A DNA stretch of 64,000 bases from Endomychus coccineus (Eukaryota > Arthropoda > Insecta > Coleoptera > Endomychidae): contig OY294067.1 in the NCBI GenBank assembly GCA_958510875.1, positions 198,149,401 through 198,213,400 of the forward strand, written 5' to 3'. Numbering within the stretch: position 1 is the stretch's first letter; the number at the start of each line of letters is the position of its first letter. Position numbers and translations under genes: made by a program. The notes beneath the pieces were generated by a model. The model had not been told where the DNA came from. It did not search any database and saw only the letters and a list, made by a program, of their open reading frames with translations. This document shows, in pieces, positions 23,400 to 32,514 of this stretch.

Positions 23400-24060
23400 C
23401 ATGCGCAATTCGGTATAGGTATTCACAAATAATTTTAGTTGAGCGATAATCCAAAAATGATTATAGAGTTCGAGGGTGGCTATTCCATCATCTAATTAAT
23501 GGCATATCGATAGTGTTCCATAGCTGGGCAGTAATATCTTGTTTTCTCGAACAAATTTGTATTCAATGAAATTTATAATTTGAAATAGAGAGATCAAGAC
23601 CCTGATAAACAGGAGAACGAGGTCATAAAGTCAGCCTGAACAATAGGTACCCTTTGCATCGTCAGCTTTGCGCGCTAGATGTAGGTATACAGCTGATGCC
23701 TTTCATCTAGCCGTCTAACATTACTGAAAACTAATAATTACAATTGATTTAACAACTTATAATAAGAACTAATACTATCATTGTTGGGTTTCACAATATA
23801 CCCCAGCATTGATCTTATCATATTAAAATCAATGAAGGTTAGCGGTACAATTGCAATAAGGAAAAAACTACTTTTAATTTAGTTGTGCAACTAGTTTCTT
23901 AAATGACAATCTGTAATTGTTCCTAAAATAATATTTCATTGGAAATTCTGTTTTGAGGTATTCATTGCAGCTACAATTGATAATTATATGAGATGTTATT
24001 TTATTGAAAAGAGGTTGTAAGTTTTTGTAGCTGAAGAGAAGAAATTTACCTGAATATTGA
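23400..24060 (+). repeat. dispersed repeat family D, copy 1
   Basis: Starts CATGCGCAATTCGGTATAGG and is co-linear with 25889-26560 for about 660 bp. Shared landmarks are ATTCCATCATCTAATTAATG, GTACCCTTTGCAT, and the end GAAAAGAGGTTGTAAGTTT. Noncoding. Moderate divergence. Confidence 0.75.
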
Positions 24061-24084
24061 ATAAAACTAAAAAAAAAATTGTTC

Positions 24085-24260
24085 ATGAAATTTGTACAAT
24101 TCTGGTTTTATTTTATAATTTCCAGAATTTCAACAGAAGGAAACCAAAATAATTCAAATTAATTTAACATTTAATCCACAGTTGACGTACCTACTTACTT
24201 TATATACATTCAAGTATCAGATTAGACAATTTTGAAATTAACACATACAGGAATGAAATT
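24085..24260. repeat. dispersed repeat family E, copy without insertion
   Basis: The block CATGAAATTTGTACAATTCTGG through GACGTACCTACTTACTTT and on to TATTGCAAGTTTCGA matches 45515-45655 plus 46535-46575. In that other copy an 869-bp fold-back element interrupts the sequence, so this copy is its unoccupied counterpart. Confidence 0.55.
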
Positions 24261-24384
24261 AATAATATTAATAATACACATCTATATTGCAAGTTTCGAA
24301 TGATGAGTAGTAAAATCTATTCGGAAGAATTAAATGATCTTTGATTAGAGAGGAAATGAGCTGAAAGTGAAATGTTAATCAACT

Positions 24385-24835
24385 GCTTTGGCGAAAGTTC
24401 AAAACGAACAGGAGCCGTTCGGGCATTCGATAAGCTTTGATATTATCTTAGCATATGCCTCTTTCGAAGTGTTTATTGTTTCATTGCACATATTTCTGGC
24501 TTCAACATATTTCGTTCTGCTCTCCAGACATGGGTTACCGCTCATCGACGGTATGCTGTTGGTTTTGGAGCGACGGAGCTAGAATCGATTTCATTGGACC
24601 ATTATTCACCAGAAGATAACGATTTATTGGTATGAGGTATGTAAGTGTCCATTCCTAGCCTGATAATATCCGAGATCTCTGTTTCACATTGCGTTGAGCA
24701 TCAGATCGAAAACATCGTCCCAGTCGACTAGGTTGTAATGCCAAATAGTGCGTGAAGGAGTGAAGGTGTTGGATTGCTTCGTGGAGTGATACAGGAACAG
24801 GTCTCTGTGGAATATTGCATTGGGTGATCAGTGAT
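24385..24835 (-). pseudogene. jockey-like LINE fragment, inverted relative to 19650-22185
   Basis: The reverse complement matches about 20340-20740 of the LINE above. Shared translated shadow ISFDIILAYASFEVFIVSL versus SFDLILALCASFETLIFSL, and the AGATCTCGGATATCATTAGG block. It is a short, diverged fragment. Confidence 0.6.
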
Positions 24836-25018
24836 AACTTTCAAGCATTTCAGTAATTATTTTTCATATTGCTATGAATTTTCAATAACTCAAAAGCCTC
24901 AAAGTTACCTATTAGAATGAGGGAGCAAAATAAATACTAGAGGTATATACTGTCTGTATCTTCTTAAAAACATTCAATTCATCTATCAAAAATATACAAA
25001 CTCTGTCTCATTCCAACT

Positions 25019-25841
25019 CCAATGGCTCTGTTTGAAATTATTTTATATTAGTGTAAAGGGTGAGTCAAAACACTGGTTCTTGGTTTTCTCGATGAATTGA
25101 ATGAAAAACCGAAACATCTAGTATATTATATTCAATTTGAATACCTCTACCAATGTGGTATTATTTTCATTAACCTTTTCCTATATCCAAATCTACTACT
25201 TACTGCGATATTCGCCATTTTAAAAGCAAACCTGCTTATGTTTACATATGAAGTTCAAATCGGAGTCTTACTAGCATCCGTTTTTATTGCTATTTTTCTT
25301 GGGACAAGTATTCCATAACTTTGAAATTCACTACTAACTTGTTTTCCTCAATTAAAACATAGCTTGGTTCGAGTTCGAGTATTCTACATTTTCCATTCAA
25401 TCGAACATCTGCCTTTCAAAAGCGCTTCTGTGTAGTTGTATTCTATCGGGATCTTTGCCGTGATCTTAACACTTAAATCATACTGATCATTCCTTCGCTG
25501 AAAAAATTCATCTTCTCGTCTTGAAATAGAAACTCCTTTGTGTCTCCGAATACTAGTAATCACTGGAAGATTCAAATAAATATTTCCGACAGATAGAAAA
25601 TAAATTATTTGTTTCACGAGGGTAACTCCGATTTTAACATCATGTGTAATAAATTAACATTTTGGCTTTAAAAATAACTATTATCTCAGTAAGTAGTGGG
25701 TTTAGACATAGGAAATAGTTCATGAAAACAAAATTAGTAGAGATATCCAAATAACATATAACATACAGTATCTTCCATTCCAATTTTTTCACTCACCCTG
25801 TACACTAATATAAAATAATTTCAAACTGAGCCATTGAATTG
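25019..25841. mobile_element. non-autonomous element with ~47-bp terminal inverted repeats
   Basis: CCAATGGCTCTGTTTGAAATT...GTAAAGGGTGAGT at 25019-25065 is repeated inverted at 25791-25838 (ACTCACCCTGTACACTAAT...GAGCCATTG) with few mismatches. The interior (~725 bp) holds one 73-aa hydrophobic ORF at 25097-25318 with no family that I know. The structure suits a MITE-like DNA transposon; superfamily unknown. Confidence 0.55.
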
Positions 25842-25888
25842 GAAATGAAAATACTTCTGCATGTTTTTGCCAAATAAATTTACGAAAT

Positions 25889-26560
25889 CATGCGCAATTA
25901 CGTATAGGTATTCACAACTAATTTTAGTTCAGCGTTAGAAGAAAAATTACTATAACGTTCGAGGATGACGATTCCATCATCTAATTAATGACAGATCGCT
26001 AGTAGTCCATAGTTTGGAAGGAATAAGTTCTGTTTTCTGTTTGTATTACATAGCTTGTAACATTTATGACTTGGAACAGAGTTCAAGACTTCTAATAAAG
26101 GAACAAACCAGGTCATAAAAATTGCCCCGAACAATAAATACCCTTCGCATTATCAGTTTTGTGCGCTAAATGTAGGTATACGCCGGTCCCTTGCATCTAG
26201 CGGTCTAACAACTTATAGTAAAAAATAATAATTACAATTGGTTTGACAAATTATAATAAGAACCAATACATTCCCGCGCATTGATTTTATCACATTGAAA
26301 TCAATACAGGTTATCTTTAAAATTGCAATCAGAGATAAACAATAACATTGAGGATGATTTTGCATCGTAAACTACTTTCAATCGAGTTGTGCAACTACTT
26401 TCTTGGATGACAATCTATAGAATTGTTCCTAAAATAATATTTAATTGGTGATTCTGTTTTGAGGTATTCATTGCTGCTACAATTGATAATAATTGTATAA
26501 GGTGTTATTTTATTGAAAAGAGGTTGTAAGTTTGCTGAAGAGAAACATAAATATGTATTT
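25889..26560 (+). repeat. dispersed repeat family D, copy 2
   Basis: Starts CATGCGCAATTACGTATAGG; co-linear with 23400-24060. Confidence 0.75.
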
Positions 26561-26925
26561 AATAGAAAAATGTTTCTAGATATACTTACTCATTCCAGCT
26601 ACAGTCGATATAATTACGTGAGGTATTATTTTATAGAAAATATGTTGGGTTTAAGTTTAACTGGAGGAAAAATTTTTAAATTTTTAGTGAATTATAATCC
26701 ATCTAGATTCTCATAGTTTGAAAAATTCGGTGTCAAAAATTTAACATGCTGATATGAATACTAACTACCACTAACACCAATAAACTGATTTCCTTTGAAT
26801 ACTAAGAGGATTTTTCATATTGGAACGAAACCTTCATCCATATTGAAATACAAAACATGAAGTGAACTACCTAATTTTATTTCATAGACAAGTGGGATGA
26901 AGTTGATAGGTTGAATACGAAGATG

Positions 26926-26931
26926 GTTATA
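26926..26931. repeat. Polinton target-site duplication, left
   Basis: GTTATA immediately precedes the left terminus 5'-AGTAGATACAG and is repeated exactly after the right terminus at 43919-43924. Six bp is the duplication length known for Polinton/Maverick integrases. Confidence 0.93.
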
Positions 26932-27200
26932 AGTAGATACAGTCCGCTACCTTTGGGACAGGAAGTGTGACGTCACTTCCGGTCTGTGCTCCGATTATCA
27001 GGTCTCCACTTCCTGTCTGCGCTGGCGATGTATGTTATCGGGTAGATAACGTTATCGGCTAGATAGCGTTATCAGTGACTCGGTCTGGCATCCAGTGTGT
27101 GTAATCAGTGTTATCAGGTAGATAACGTTATCGGCTAGATAGCGTTATCAGTGATTGTGAGTTATTCGGTTTGTGCTGACGATTGGCATTCCGTGTTTGT
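26932..27200. repeat. terminal/subterminal inverted repeat with GATAACGTTATC palindromes
   Basis: After the AGTAGATAC end there is a GC-richer stretch with GACAGGAAGTGTGACGTCAC. Two ~76-bp direct units follow (about 27044 and 27120), each holding the perfect 12-bp palindrome GATAACGTTATC, then CGGCTAGATAGCGTTATCAG. The same array is mirrored at the right end. Possible binding sites for integrase or replication/transcription proteins; this role is inferred. Confidence 0.7.
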
Positions 27201-28800
27201 AATTATTGTTTGAATGTATATACAGGATGTTTGTAAAGAGTGTGTTATGTTGTATATACAGGTTGTTTGTAAGAGAGGTCCTAGACACGTGGTGTCATGG
27301 CAGCTATCACGTGTTCCTTCGGTGTCATGGCGTCTGCCACGGCGGCTATCAACGAGGTGTCATGGCGTCTGTCACGAGGTGTCATGCTATCTGCTGACGA
27401 TTGGCATTCGGTGTTTGTAATTATTGTTTGAATGTATATACAGGGGGTTTGTAAAGAGTATGTTATGTTGTATATACAGGTTGTTTGTAAGAAAGGTCCT
27501 ACACACGTGGTGTCATGGCAGCTATCACGTGAGGTGGTCAACGAGGTATCATGGCGGTTGTGAATCGATCATAACGTCTACGACGTGTATATCAAATGAA
27601 AAAAAATGGTATTCTTTGGTGAGAAAGATTGAAAGGGATCCGAACCCACGTCATTTTTATCTGAAAATGTTCTATTATTTTACATGTATACTTACCAGTT
27701 CGACAGGTTGTTTGTAAGAGAGGTCCTACACACGTGGTGTCATGGCAGCTATCACGTGAGGTGGTCAACGAGGTATCATGGCGGTTGTGAATCGATCATA
27801 ACGTCTACGACGTGTATATCAAATGAAAAAAAATGGTATTCTTTGGTGAGAAAGATTGAAAGGGATCCGAACCCACGTCATTTTTATCTGAAAATGTTCT
27901 ATTATTTTACATGTATACTTACCAGTTCGACAGGTTGTTTGTAAGAGAGGTCCTACACACGTGATGTCATGGCAGCTATCACGTGAGGTGGTCAACGAGG
28001 TATCATGGCGGTTGTGAATCGATCATAACGTCTACGACGTGTATATCAAATGAAAAAAAATGGTATTCTTTGGTGAGAAAGATTGAAAGGGATCCGAACC
28101 CACGTCATTTTTATCTGAAAATGTTCTATTATTTTACATGTATACTTACCAGTTCGACAGGTTGTTTGTAAGAAAGGTCCTACACACGTGGTGTCATGGC
28201 AGCTATCACGTGAGGTGGTCAACGAGGTATCATGGCGGTTGTGAATCGATCATAACGTCTACGACGTGTATATCAAATGAAAAAAAATGGTATTCTTTGG
28301 TGAGAAAGATTGAAAGGGATCCGAACCCACGTCATTTTTATCTGAAAATGTTCTATTATTTTACATGTATACTTACCAGTTCGACAGGTTGTTTGTAAGA
28401 GAGGTCCTACACACGTGATGTCATGGCAGCTATCACGTGATCCTTCGGTGTCATGGCGTCTGCCACGGCGGCTATCAACGAGGTGTCATGGCGTCTGTCA
28501 CGAGGTGTCATGCTATCTGTTGACGATTGGCATTCGATGTTTGTAATTATTGTTTGAATGTATATACAGGATGTTTGTAAAGAGTGTGGTATGTTGTATA
28601 TACAGGTTGTTTGTAAGAGAGGTCCTAGACACGTGGTGTCATGGGAGCTATCACGTGATCCTTCGGTGTCATGGCGTCTGTCACGTGATCCTTCGGCTAT
28701 CAACGAGGTGTCATGGCGTCTGTCACGAGGTGTCATGCTATCTGCTGACGATTGGCATTCGGTGTTTGTAATTATTGTTTGAATGTATATACAGGGGTTT
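27201..28800. repeat. subterminal CACGTG-rich direct repeats, expanded in the left arm
   Basis: Short units built from GAATGTATATACAGG, TTGTTTGTAAGAGAGGTCCTA, CACGTG and GGTGTCATGGC recur many times. The phrase GTAATTATTGTTTGAATGTA occurs four times here (about 27199, 27418, 28543, 28768) but only twice in the right arm. ORFs that cross the array are by-products of the repeats. Confidence 0.75.
27481..28388 (+). repeat. four 227-bp tandem repeats, left arm only
   Basis: The start TTGTTTGTAAG recurs at 27481, 27708, 27935, 28162 and 28389, exactly 227 bp apart. Units are almost identical (AGAAAGG/AGAGAGG and GTGGTGTC/GTGATGTC variants). Each unit holds an insert around CATAACGTCTACGACGTG to TACTTACCAGTTCGACAGG that the right arm lacks. 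It contains TATGAAAAAAAATGG-like and splice-donor-like sequence, but no gene is supported. Confidence 0.9.
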
Positions 28801-29152
28801 GTGACGTCGGTTTATACTAGCACGTGTAATTGAATACAATGGAGTCATTCATTAGGTAAACAAATAACAATAAGTGATATACTATAGTCTAGACTTGCTA
28901 GTAACCGAATTTAATTGTCGTTTCATTAGTCATTACTTACGTAAGCAGCTGTGAATACAATGGAGTCATTCATCAGGTCAACAGATAACAATAAGTGATA
29001 TACAAGTCTAGACTTGTTAGTAAGCGAATTACAACTGAGAGTTATATTGACTACGAATTCAATTCTCGTTTCCTCAGTAATCTGTTACAGTTCAAACGAA
29101 ACACATCGTTTTCACATATCCTGTGTGTGCTGTCTTCTATTGAACGGAAAAT

Positions 29153-29373
29153 GTAAGTTTAATTCAATTATTTAATTCACTGCCATAAAAACATACTTGT
29201 TTTGTCTATTATTCAGAATAAACCTCTTATTAGCATTGAAACAGTTAAAAAATTATTCAATTCACATTCATAAAATAACAAGTACAAAATTGATTAATTA
29301 TCTTTTGACTGTTGTTCCAATTGTGTGTGTATTACGAATTTGAAAATCCTCAATTTTATTCATATTGTTTCAG
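29153..29373 (+). other. predicted intron in the leader of the OB-like gene (left copy)
   Basis: GTAAGT at 29153 and TTGTTTCAG ending at 29373 form consensus splice sites four bases upstream of the start codon at 29378. The interval is AT-rich as insect introns are. The same arrangement exists in the right arm. Confidence 0.5.
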
Positions 29374-29377
29374 ATTT

Positions 29378-29689
29378 ATGATGGATCTAACAAAACTTAA
29401 TCATTGTGCTCTTTTGGAGAGAAAACCATTGAGGAGAGTTCCAGAACTCGAAATCAATAAGCATTATACAATACTTCAAGCGAGAGTAGTAAGAACCAAA
29501 TTTGGTGAATCCGTATTGCTCGAGTTCGATGAATTCTCTATGTTCCTACCCAATCGACTGACCAATCAGATTATCCCAATTTTGGAACAAATCAACATGA
29601 AACCTTGTTTGATTTTGATATACAGGGGTAAAGAGGATGTTGATAAAAGCAACCCGGCTTCTAAACTTGAATTTTTGGAGCTCAAGTAA
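29378..29689 (+). CDS. small conserved Polinton protein, OB-fold-like candidate (left copy)
   Basis: 103 aa. Residues 20-62 (RVPELEINKHYTILQARVV, TKFGESVLLEF, MFLPNRLT) follow a pattern I know from many invertebrate Polinton-linked proteins: an E-x(3)-KxYxIxxARxVxTKFGxxVxxEL strand pair followed by FLPxR. It is suggestive of a small beta-barrel nucleic-acid-binding fold. Function is not established. The start ATGATGG lies just after a likely splice acceptor. The first of three genes in a cluster transcribed inward from the terminus, opposite to the capsid block. Right copy differs at one residue near the C-terminus (S/F). Confidence 0.65.
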   Translation: MMDLTKLNHCALLERKPLRRVPELEINKHYTILQARVVRTKFGESVLLEFDEFSMFLPNRLTNQIIPILEQINMKPCLILIYRGKEDVDKSNPASKLEFLELK

Positions 29690-29797
29690 TAAGAAATCTA
29701 AGGTATGATGTTTATACTAGCGTGTGTATATAGTCGATGAAATCATCAGTATTAATATGTCTCTTGAAGAATACACACATAAATTGGAAGAATTAAT

Positions 29798-30055
29798 ATG
29801 TCTCTTGAAGAATACACACGTAAATTGGAAGAATTCGGTGCGAAAGTAAAAGCTTTGAGTAGAGATTCAAAATTTTACGAAGATAAAAATATCGCCATAA
29901 GACAATTGAATAGTTTAAGTATTGGCGGAGAGGATGGTTATGTTAGAACCCAATTTTATAATCCTAACCTCAATTTTGAATGGAATCCTGTATACAAACG
30001 TTCCGAATCGAGTGGAACGTATTTATATATGTCCCAGGAAAGACCTGAGAAATGA
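29798..30055 (+). CDS. 85-aa Polinton protein of unknown function (left copy)
   Basis: No family recognised. The N-terminal half is helical and charged (EEYTRKLEEFGAKVKALSRD); the C-terminal half is Tyr/Asn/Trp-rich. A 41-bp direct duplication places an earlier, out-of-frame ATG at 29757, giving a short overlapping upstream ORF that ends near 29849. The 3' part overlaps the next ORF by more than 100 bp in another frame. Both features are present in the right arm too, so they predate the arm duplication. One substitution (S/L) separates the copies. Confidence 0.5.
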   Translation: MSLEEYTRKLEEFGAKVKALSRDSKFYEDKNIAIRQLNSLSIGGEDGYVRTQFYNPNLNFEWNPVYKRSESSGTYLYMSQERPEK

Positions 30056-30458
30056 ATGTAATCGAACAGAATGGCAACCAATGAATTATCAAATGATTAA
30101 CGAAAATCAACTAGAGGTAATCACATACATAGTTCTCGAAACGATGCAGACCACCACCACCACCACCAATAACACATTCAATCATAAGCTCAAGCTATTA
30201 TTCCCAAATGGTACAGAGGGGGATATTATGAAGTGGCAAACATTCACACCATCACCTACATCTGGCAAAATGATCCGACAATCACCATGTTTACCACATC
30301 TCGTACAAAAGACATCTACACTCACATCATCTGCAATAGAAGGAGAAATCCTCAAAATTTTCGCAATGTTGTATTTTATTTTATCTTCTTTATCAGTGTT
30401 ATTATTGAAAATGTTTGTTAAAAATGTGAAGAAAGCTATTTACCATTTGAATAAATAA
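29934..30458 (+). CDS. putative single-pass membrane protein (left copy)
   Basis: Open frame to a stop at 30458; first ATG at 29934, with a later candidate (MNYQMINENQ) near 30082. It contains a Thr run encoded by ACC repeats and then a strongly hydrophobic segment (ILKIFAMLYFILSSLSVLLL) about 20 residues from the C-terminus, followed by a basic tail KNVKKAIYHLNK. This suggests a tail-anchored membrane protein. No family recognised. Overlap with the preceding ORF in another frame leaves open that the two are parts of one product joined by splicing or frameshifting. Confidence 0.5.
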   Translation: MVMLEPNFIILTSILNGILYTNVPNRVERIYICPRKDLRNECNRTEWQPMNYQMINENQLEVITYIVLETMQTTTTTTNNTFNHKLKLLFPNGTEGDIMKWQTFTPSPTSGKMIRQSPCLPHLVQKTSTLTSSAIEGEILKIFAMLYFILSSLSVLLLKMFVKNVKKAIYHLNK

Positions 30459-30537
30459 TAATTATTATGTAAAGGATGTGTTTTATTGAAACAAACAAAA
30501 GATTGATAATAATATTTATTTCAGAATAAAATACATA
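30459..30537. terminator. convergent poly(A) region (left copy)
   Basis: A 79-bp gap between convergent genes contains ATAAATAATAATT on the plus strand and GAAATAAATATT on the minus strand. Each provides an AATAAA-type signal just past a stop codon. Confidence 0.55.
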
Positions 30538-31044
30538 TCATTTAGGTAGTATTTTATTCAGAAACCACTGCTGTAATTTATTCACATGATGAACTGCACA
30601 CATGTATTTTCCACCGTCATTACGATGATTCAGACAGGTCAAATTGTTTGTTCGCTCGAATTTCCCCGTTTCACATTGAGTACCATCGAAACTATGAACA
30701 TCTACGATGTGTGGGTAAACATCCAATTCTATACACTTCCTTCTCAAAAATTCGGCTTTTTGCTGTCCTCGGACATAAATAAAGTCGATTGCACACAAGA
30801 GAATCGATTTGAGAATATTATTTATTTCTTCATAATCCACATTCCCAGATACATAATCGAGTCCATGATGAGACTTTTGTAAATACCACACGGATTTTCG
30901 CTCCTTTGCATTTAGCGATGAATAAGATGTGTGCGGTTTGAATAAGGAATAATGACGTTTGAATCCAATTTGTATACACATTTCTTTTGGATGGAAGGCA
31001 TCGTCAATGACGAACCCCTGAATGTCAACTAATGCGATTCTCAT
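30538..31044 (-). CDS. conserved 168-aa Polinton protein, RNase H-fold-like candidate (left copy)
   Basis: Start chosen at MRIALVDIQGFVID because the family begins there; the open frame continues upstream only through non-ATG codons. Invertebrate Polinton relatives share the xVDxQGFxxDxxFxPKEL start, a central LLCAIDFIYVRGQQKAEFL-like segment, and a Cys/His-rich end (here NLTCLNHR and MCAVHHV). The beta-strand with VDIQ and the later VRGQQK segment recall the exonuclease/RNase H-like fold, but the catalytic set is not demonstrable by eye. It follows the capsid gene and may be co-transcribed. Function unknown. Confidence 0.65.
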   Translation of the reverse strand: MRIALVDIQGFVIDDAFHPKEMCIQIGFKRHYSLFKPHTSYSSLNAKERKSVWYLQKSHHGLDYVSGNVDYEEINNILKSILLCAIDFIYVRGQQKAEFLRRKCIELDVYPHIVDVHSFDGTQCETGKFERTNNLTCLNHRNDGGKYMCAVHHVNKLQQWFLNKILPK

Positions 31045-31088
31045 GATGATGCGATTCGCTTGAAGTTTCGATTTAGACTGACTGATGT

Positions 31089-32360
31089 TTAATTGAGACT
31101 CTTGACAATTTCGGTGAGGGGGTAGTATTCCATCAAGCAATCGTGAATGATGATGCAATATGCCTTGGTATTGGCTGGAAATCCTTTATCCGCTTCAATC
31201 TCCAATCGTATGTCGACTGTTGATGATTTTACCGCCTCCTCTTGTCTAGAACAATCAATGATGTAAAGCGCGCGTTTTTTGAATTTATCATAAGCCAATA
31301 TGGGATGTTTTGTTGTGGAATTCGTGTAGCTAGGATAGAAATCGGTATAGTTTTGGTGGGCTAGAACGAAATCTTCCTTGGCAAAGTCCAAGTTCATCCG
31401 TTCGTTAGGCCAATACTCTCCGTTCAGCGATAAGCGGATACTTGATATATCCACATGATCAAATATTGTAGGATTAGCTTTCACATTGTTACGTTTATTG
31501 GTTTGGAAAAATACGATAACATACCGTGGTTTTTCGACGAACGCGCTAGTTTTTACAGCCCATATTTCTCTCTTCGCATCGACCGTTATGGCAGGCAACT
31601 CGTGCAGCTCCCACTTCCGGAAAGCGAATAGAATAGGAGAATCGCTTTTGATGGATCGCAATAGCTTCTCTCTGATTAGATCGTTGGGATAGATATATTT
31701 CACCTTCAATTCTATACTATCGATCAGAAATTTGACTGTGGTAGCCGCGTTCTCAATTATAACGCAATCGTTATCGTTTCGAGCACGTACCAATCGAATC
31801 GTTTGTCGTCCGAACGTGATTCGGGTGTAATCGTTGAAAATGTTGAAAATACGCTTGAGTGGGATGAGTAAACTGAACGACTTTGTTGCGTTCAATATAA
31901 CAATTTCTTCCGGATAAGTCCAGCTGGCTATAGACATATGCGTCGAATCTGTGGGAGAATAACATGTGAATCCTCGCACCGCGCTAACTATTCCAGGGTC
32001 ACGTACAGTTTCGATGTCTCTACCGCTCTCGCTATAGGAACACGAGTCGAAAAGAAAAGGTCCATAATTAGGTACCAATATTACATTCCCCACTCCATTA
32101 ACTTCGATTTTTCCTTTGATCGCCAACAGAGTATCTTTCATAGCAAAAAAAGCGTCTACTTGATTTACTCCAAACTCTATGATATCGCTGTTATTGAACG
32201 CCTTGACGAATGGTGTAATCGATCTGTACTCGGCTTTTCGAATCGATTCATCAAATTTCGGTTCCTGGTATATATCGAATATAGGTGAGATGATCGCTGT
32301 ATGATGAACATCTCTGGCATCGCTACTGTTACGTGCATACTTCATTTTGGATAATGACAT
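31089..32360 (-). CDS. major capsid protein, double jelly-roll (hexon-like), left copy, full length
   Basis: 423 aa. It matches the pattern of the 'F54H12.2-like' proteins of eukaryotic genomes, now understood as Polinton major capsid proteins. There is an N-terminal segment PFVKAFNNSDIIEFGVN, a beta-rich first half, a SFSLLIPLKRIFNIFNDY segment followed by ITFGRQTIRLVRARND. The second half has the PRYVIVFFQTN stretch and an ISSIRLSLNGEYWPNERM hairpin, corresponding to the xPxRIVIGxV...YxLxxIxVxVDGxxxP signature. Length is typical (400-500 aa). The start ATG overlaps the end of a 55-aa ORF. This copy keeps the 13 C-terminal residues lost in the right copy. Confidence 0.82.
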   Translation of the reverse strand: MSLSKMKYARNSSDARDVHHTAIISPIFDIYQEPKFDESIRKAEYRSITPFVKAFNNSDIIEFGVNQVDAFFAMKDTLLAIKGKIEVNGVGNVILVPNYGPFLFDSCSYSESGRDIETVRDPGIVSAVRGFTCYSPTDSTHMSIASWTYPEEIVILNATKSFSLLIPLKRIFNIFNDYTRITFGRQTIRLVRARNDNDCVIIENAATTVKFLIDSIELKVKYIYPNDLIREKLLRSIKSDSPILFAFRKWELHELPAITVDAKREIWAVKTSAFVEKPRYVIVFFQTNKRNNVKANPTIFDHVDISSIRLSLNGEYWPNERMNLDFAKEDFVLAHQNYTDFYPSYTNSTTKHPILAYDKFKKRALYIIDCSRQEEAVKSSTVDIRLEIEADKGFPANTKAYCIIIHDCLMEYYPLTEIVKSLN

Positions 32361-32509
32361 TCTTGTTTAAGACGAAACCCTAATGATTTCAAAATTACGA
32401 TGTTGGCTCTGGTGAGTAGGTCACGCACTTTAGGTGTTTTGTTGAAGACTGATGATGATGTGGTGGGAGAACTGTTTTTATTGTTGTTGTTGTCCACAAA
32501 CAACCCCAT
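32342..32509 (-). CDS. 55-aa protein overlapping the capsid gene start (left copy)
   Basis: Begins MGLFVDNNNN a few bases after the penton-like gene stop and ends 19 bases inside the capsid ORF in another frame. The second half, TPKVRDLLTRANIVILKSLGF, resembles a short 'LxxxNxxFLKSLGF' motif seen in small ORFs at this position in related insect elements. It could be a minor virion peptide. Its ATG context and the tight stop-start spacing support translation. Confidence 0.55.
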   Translation of the reverse strand: MGLFVDNNNNKNSSPTTSSSVFNKTPKVRDLLTRANIVILKSLGFRLKQECHYPK

Positions 32510-32514
32510 ATTTT

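Noticed and set aside
27481..28388. Regular repeats as a possible CRISPR array
   Set aside because: Whole 227-bp units are repeated without unique spacers, the context is an insect-type virus-like element, and the period is far too long.
27206..28780. Set of similar 60-110 aa ORFs on both strands in the Polinton left end
   Set aside because: They are reading frames through the tandem repeats (227 is not a multiple of 3, so each unit changes frame); no start, domain or arm-to-arm conservation supports coding.
30130..30170. ACC-repeat (poly-Thr) as a recoding or expansion signal
   Set aside because: Short, in frame, and differs between arms by one substitution only; ordinary microsatellite in a coding frame.
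31486..32288. Plus-strand ORFs opposite the left capsid gene (and mirrored minus-strand ORFs at 39906-40708)
   Set aside because: Antisense shadows of the capsid ORF.
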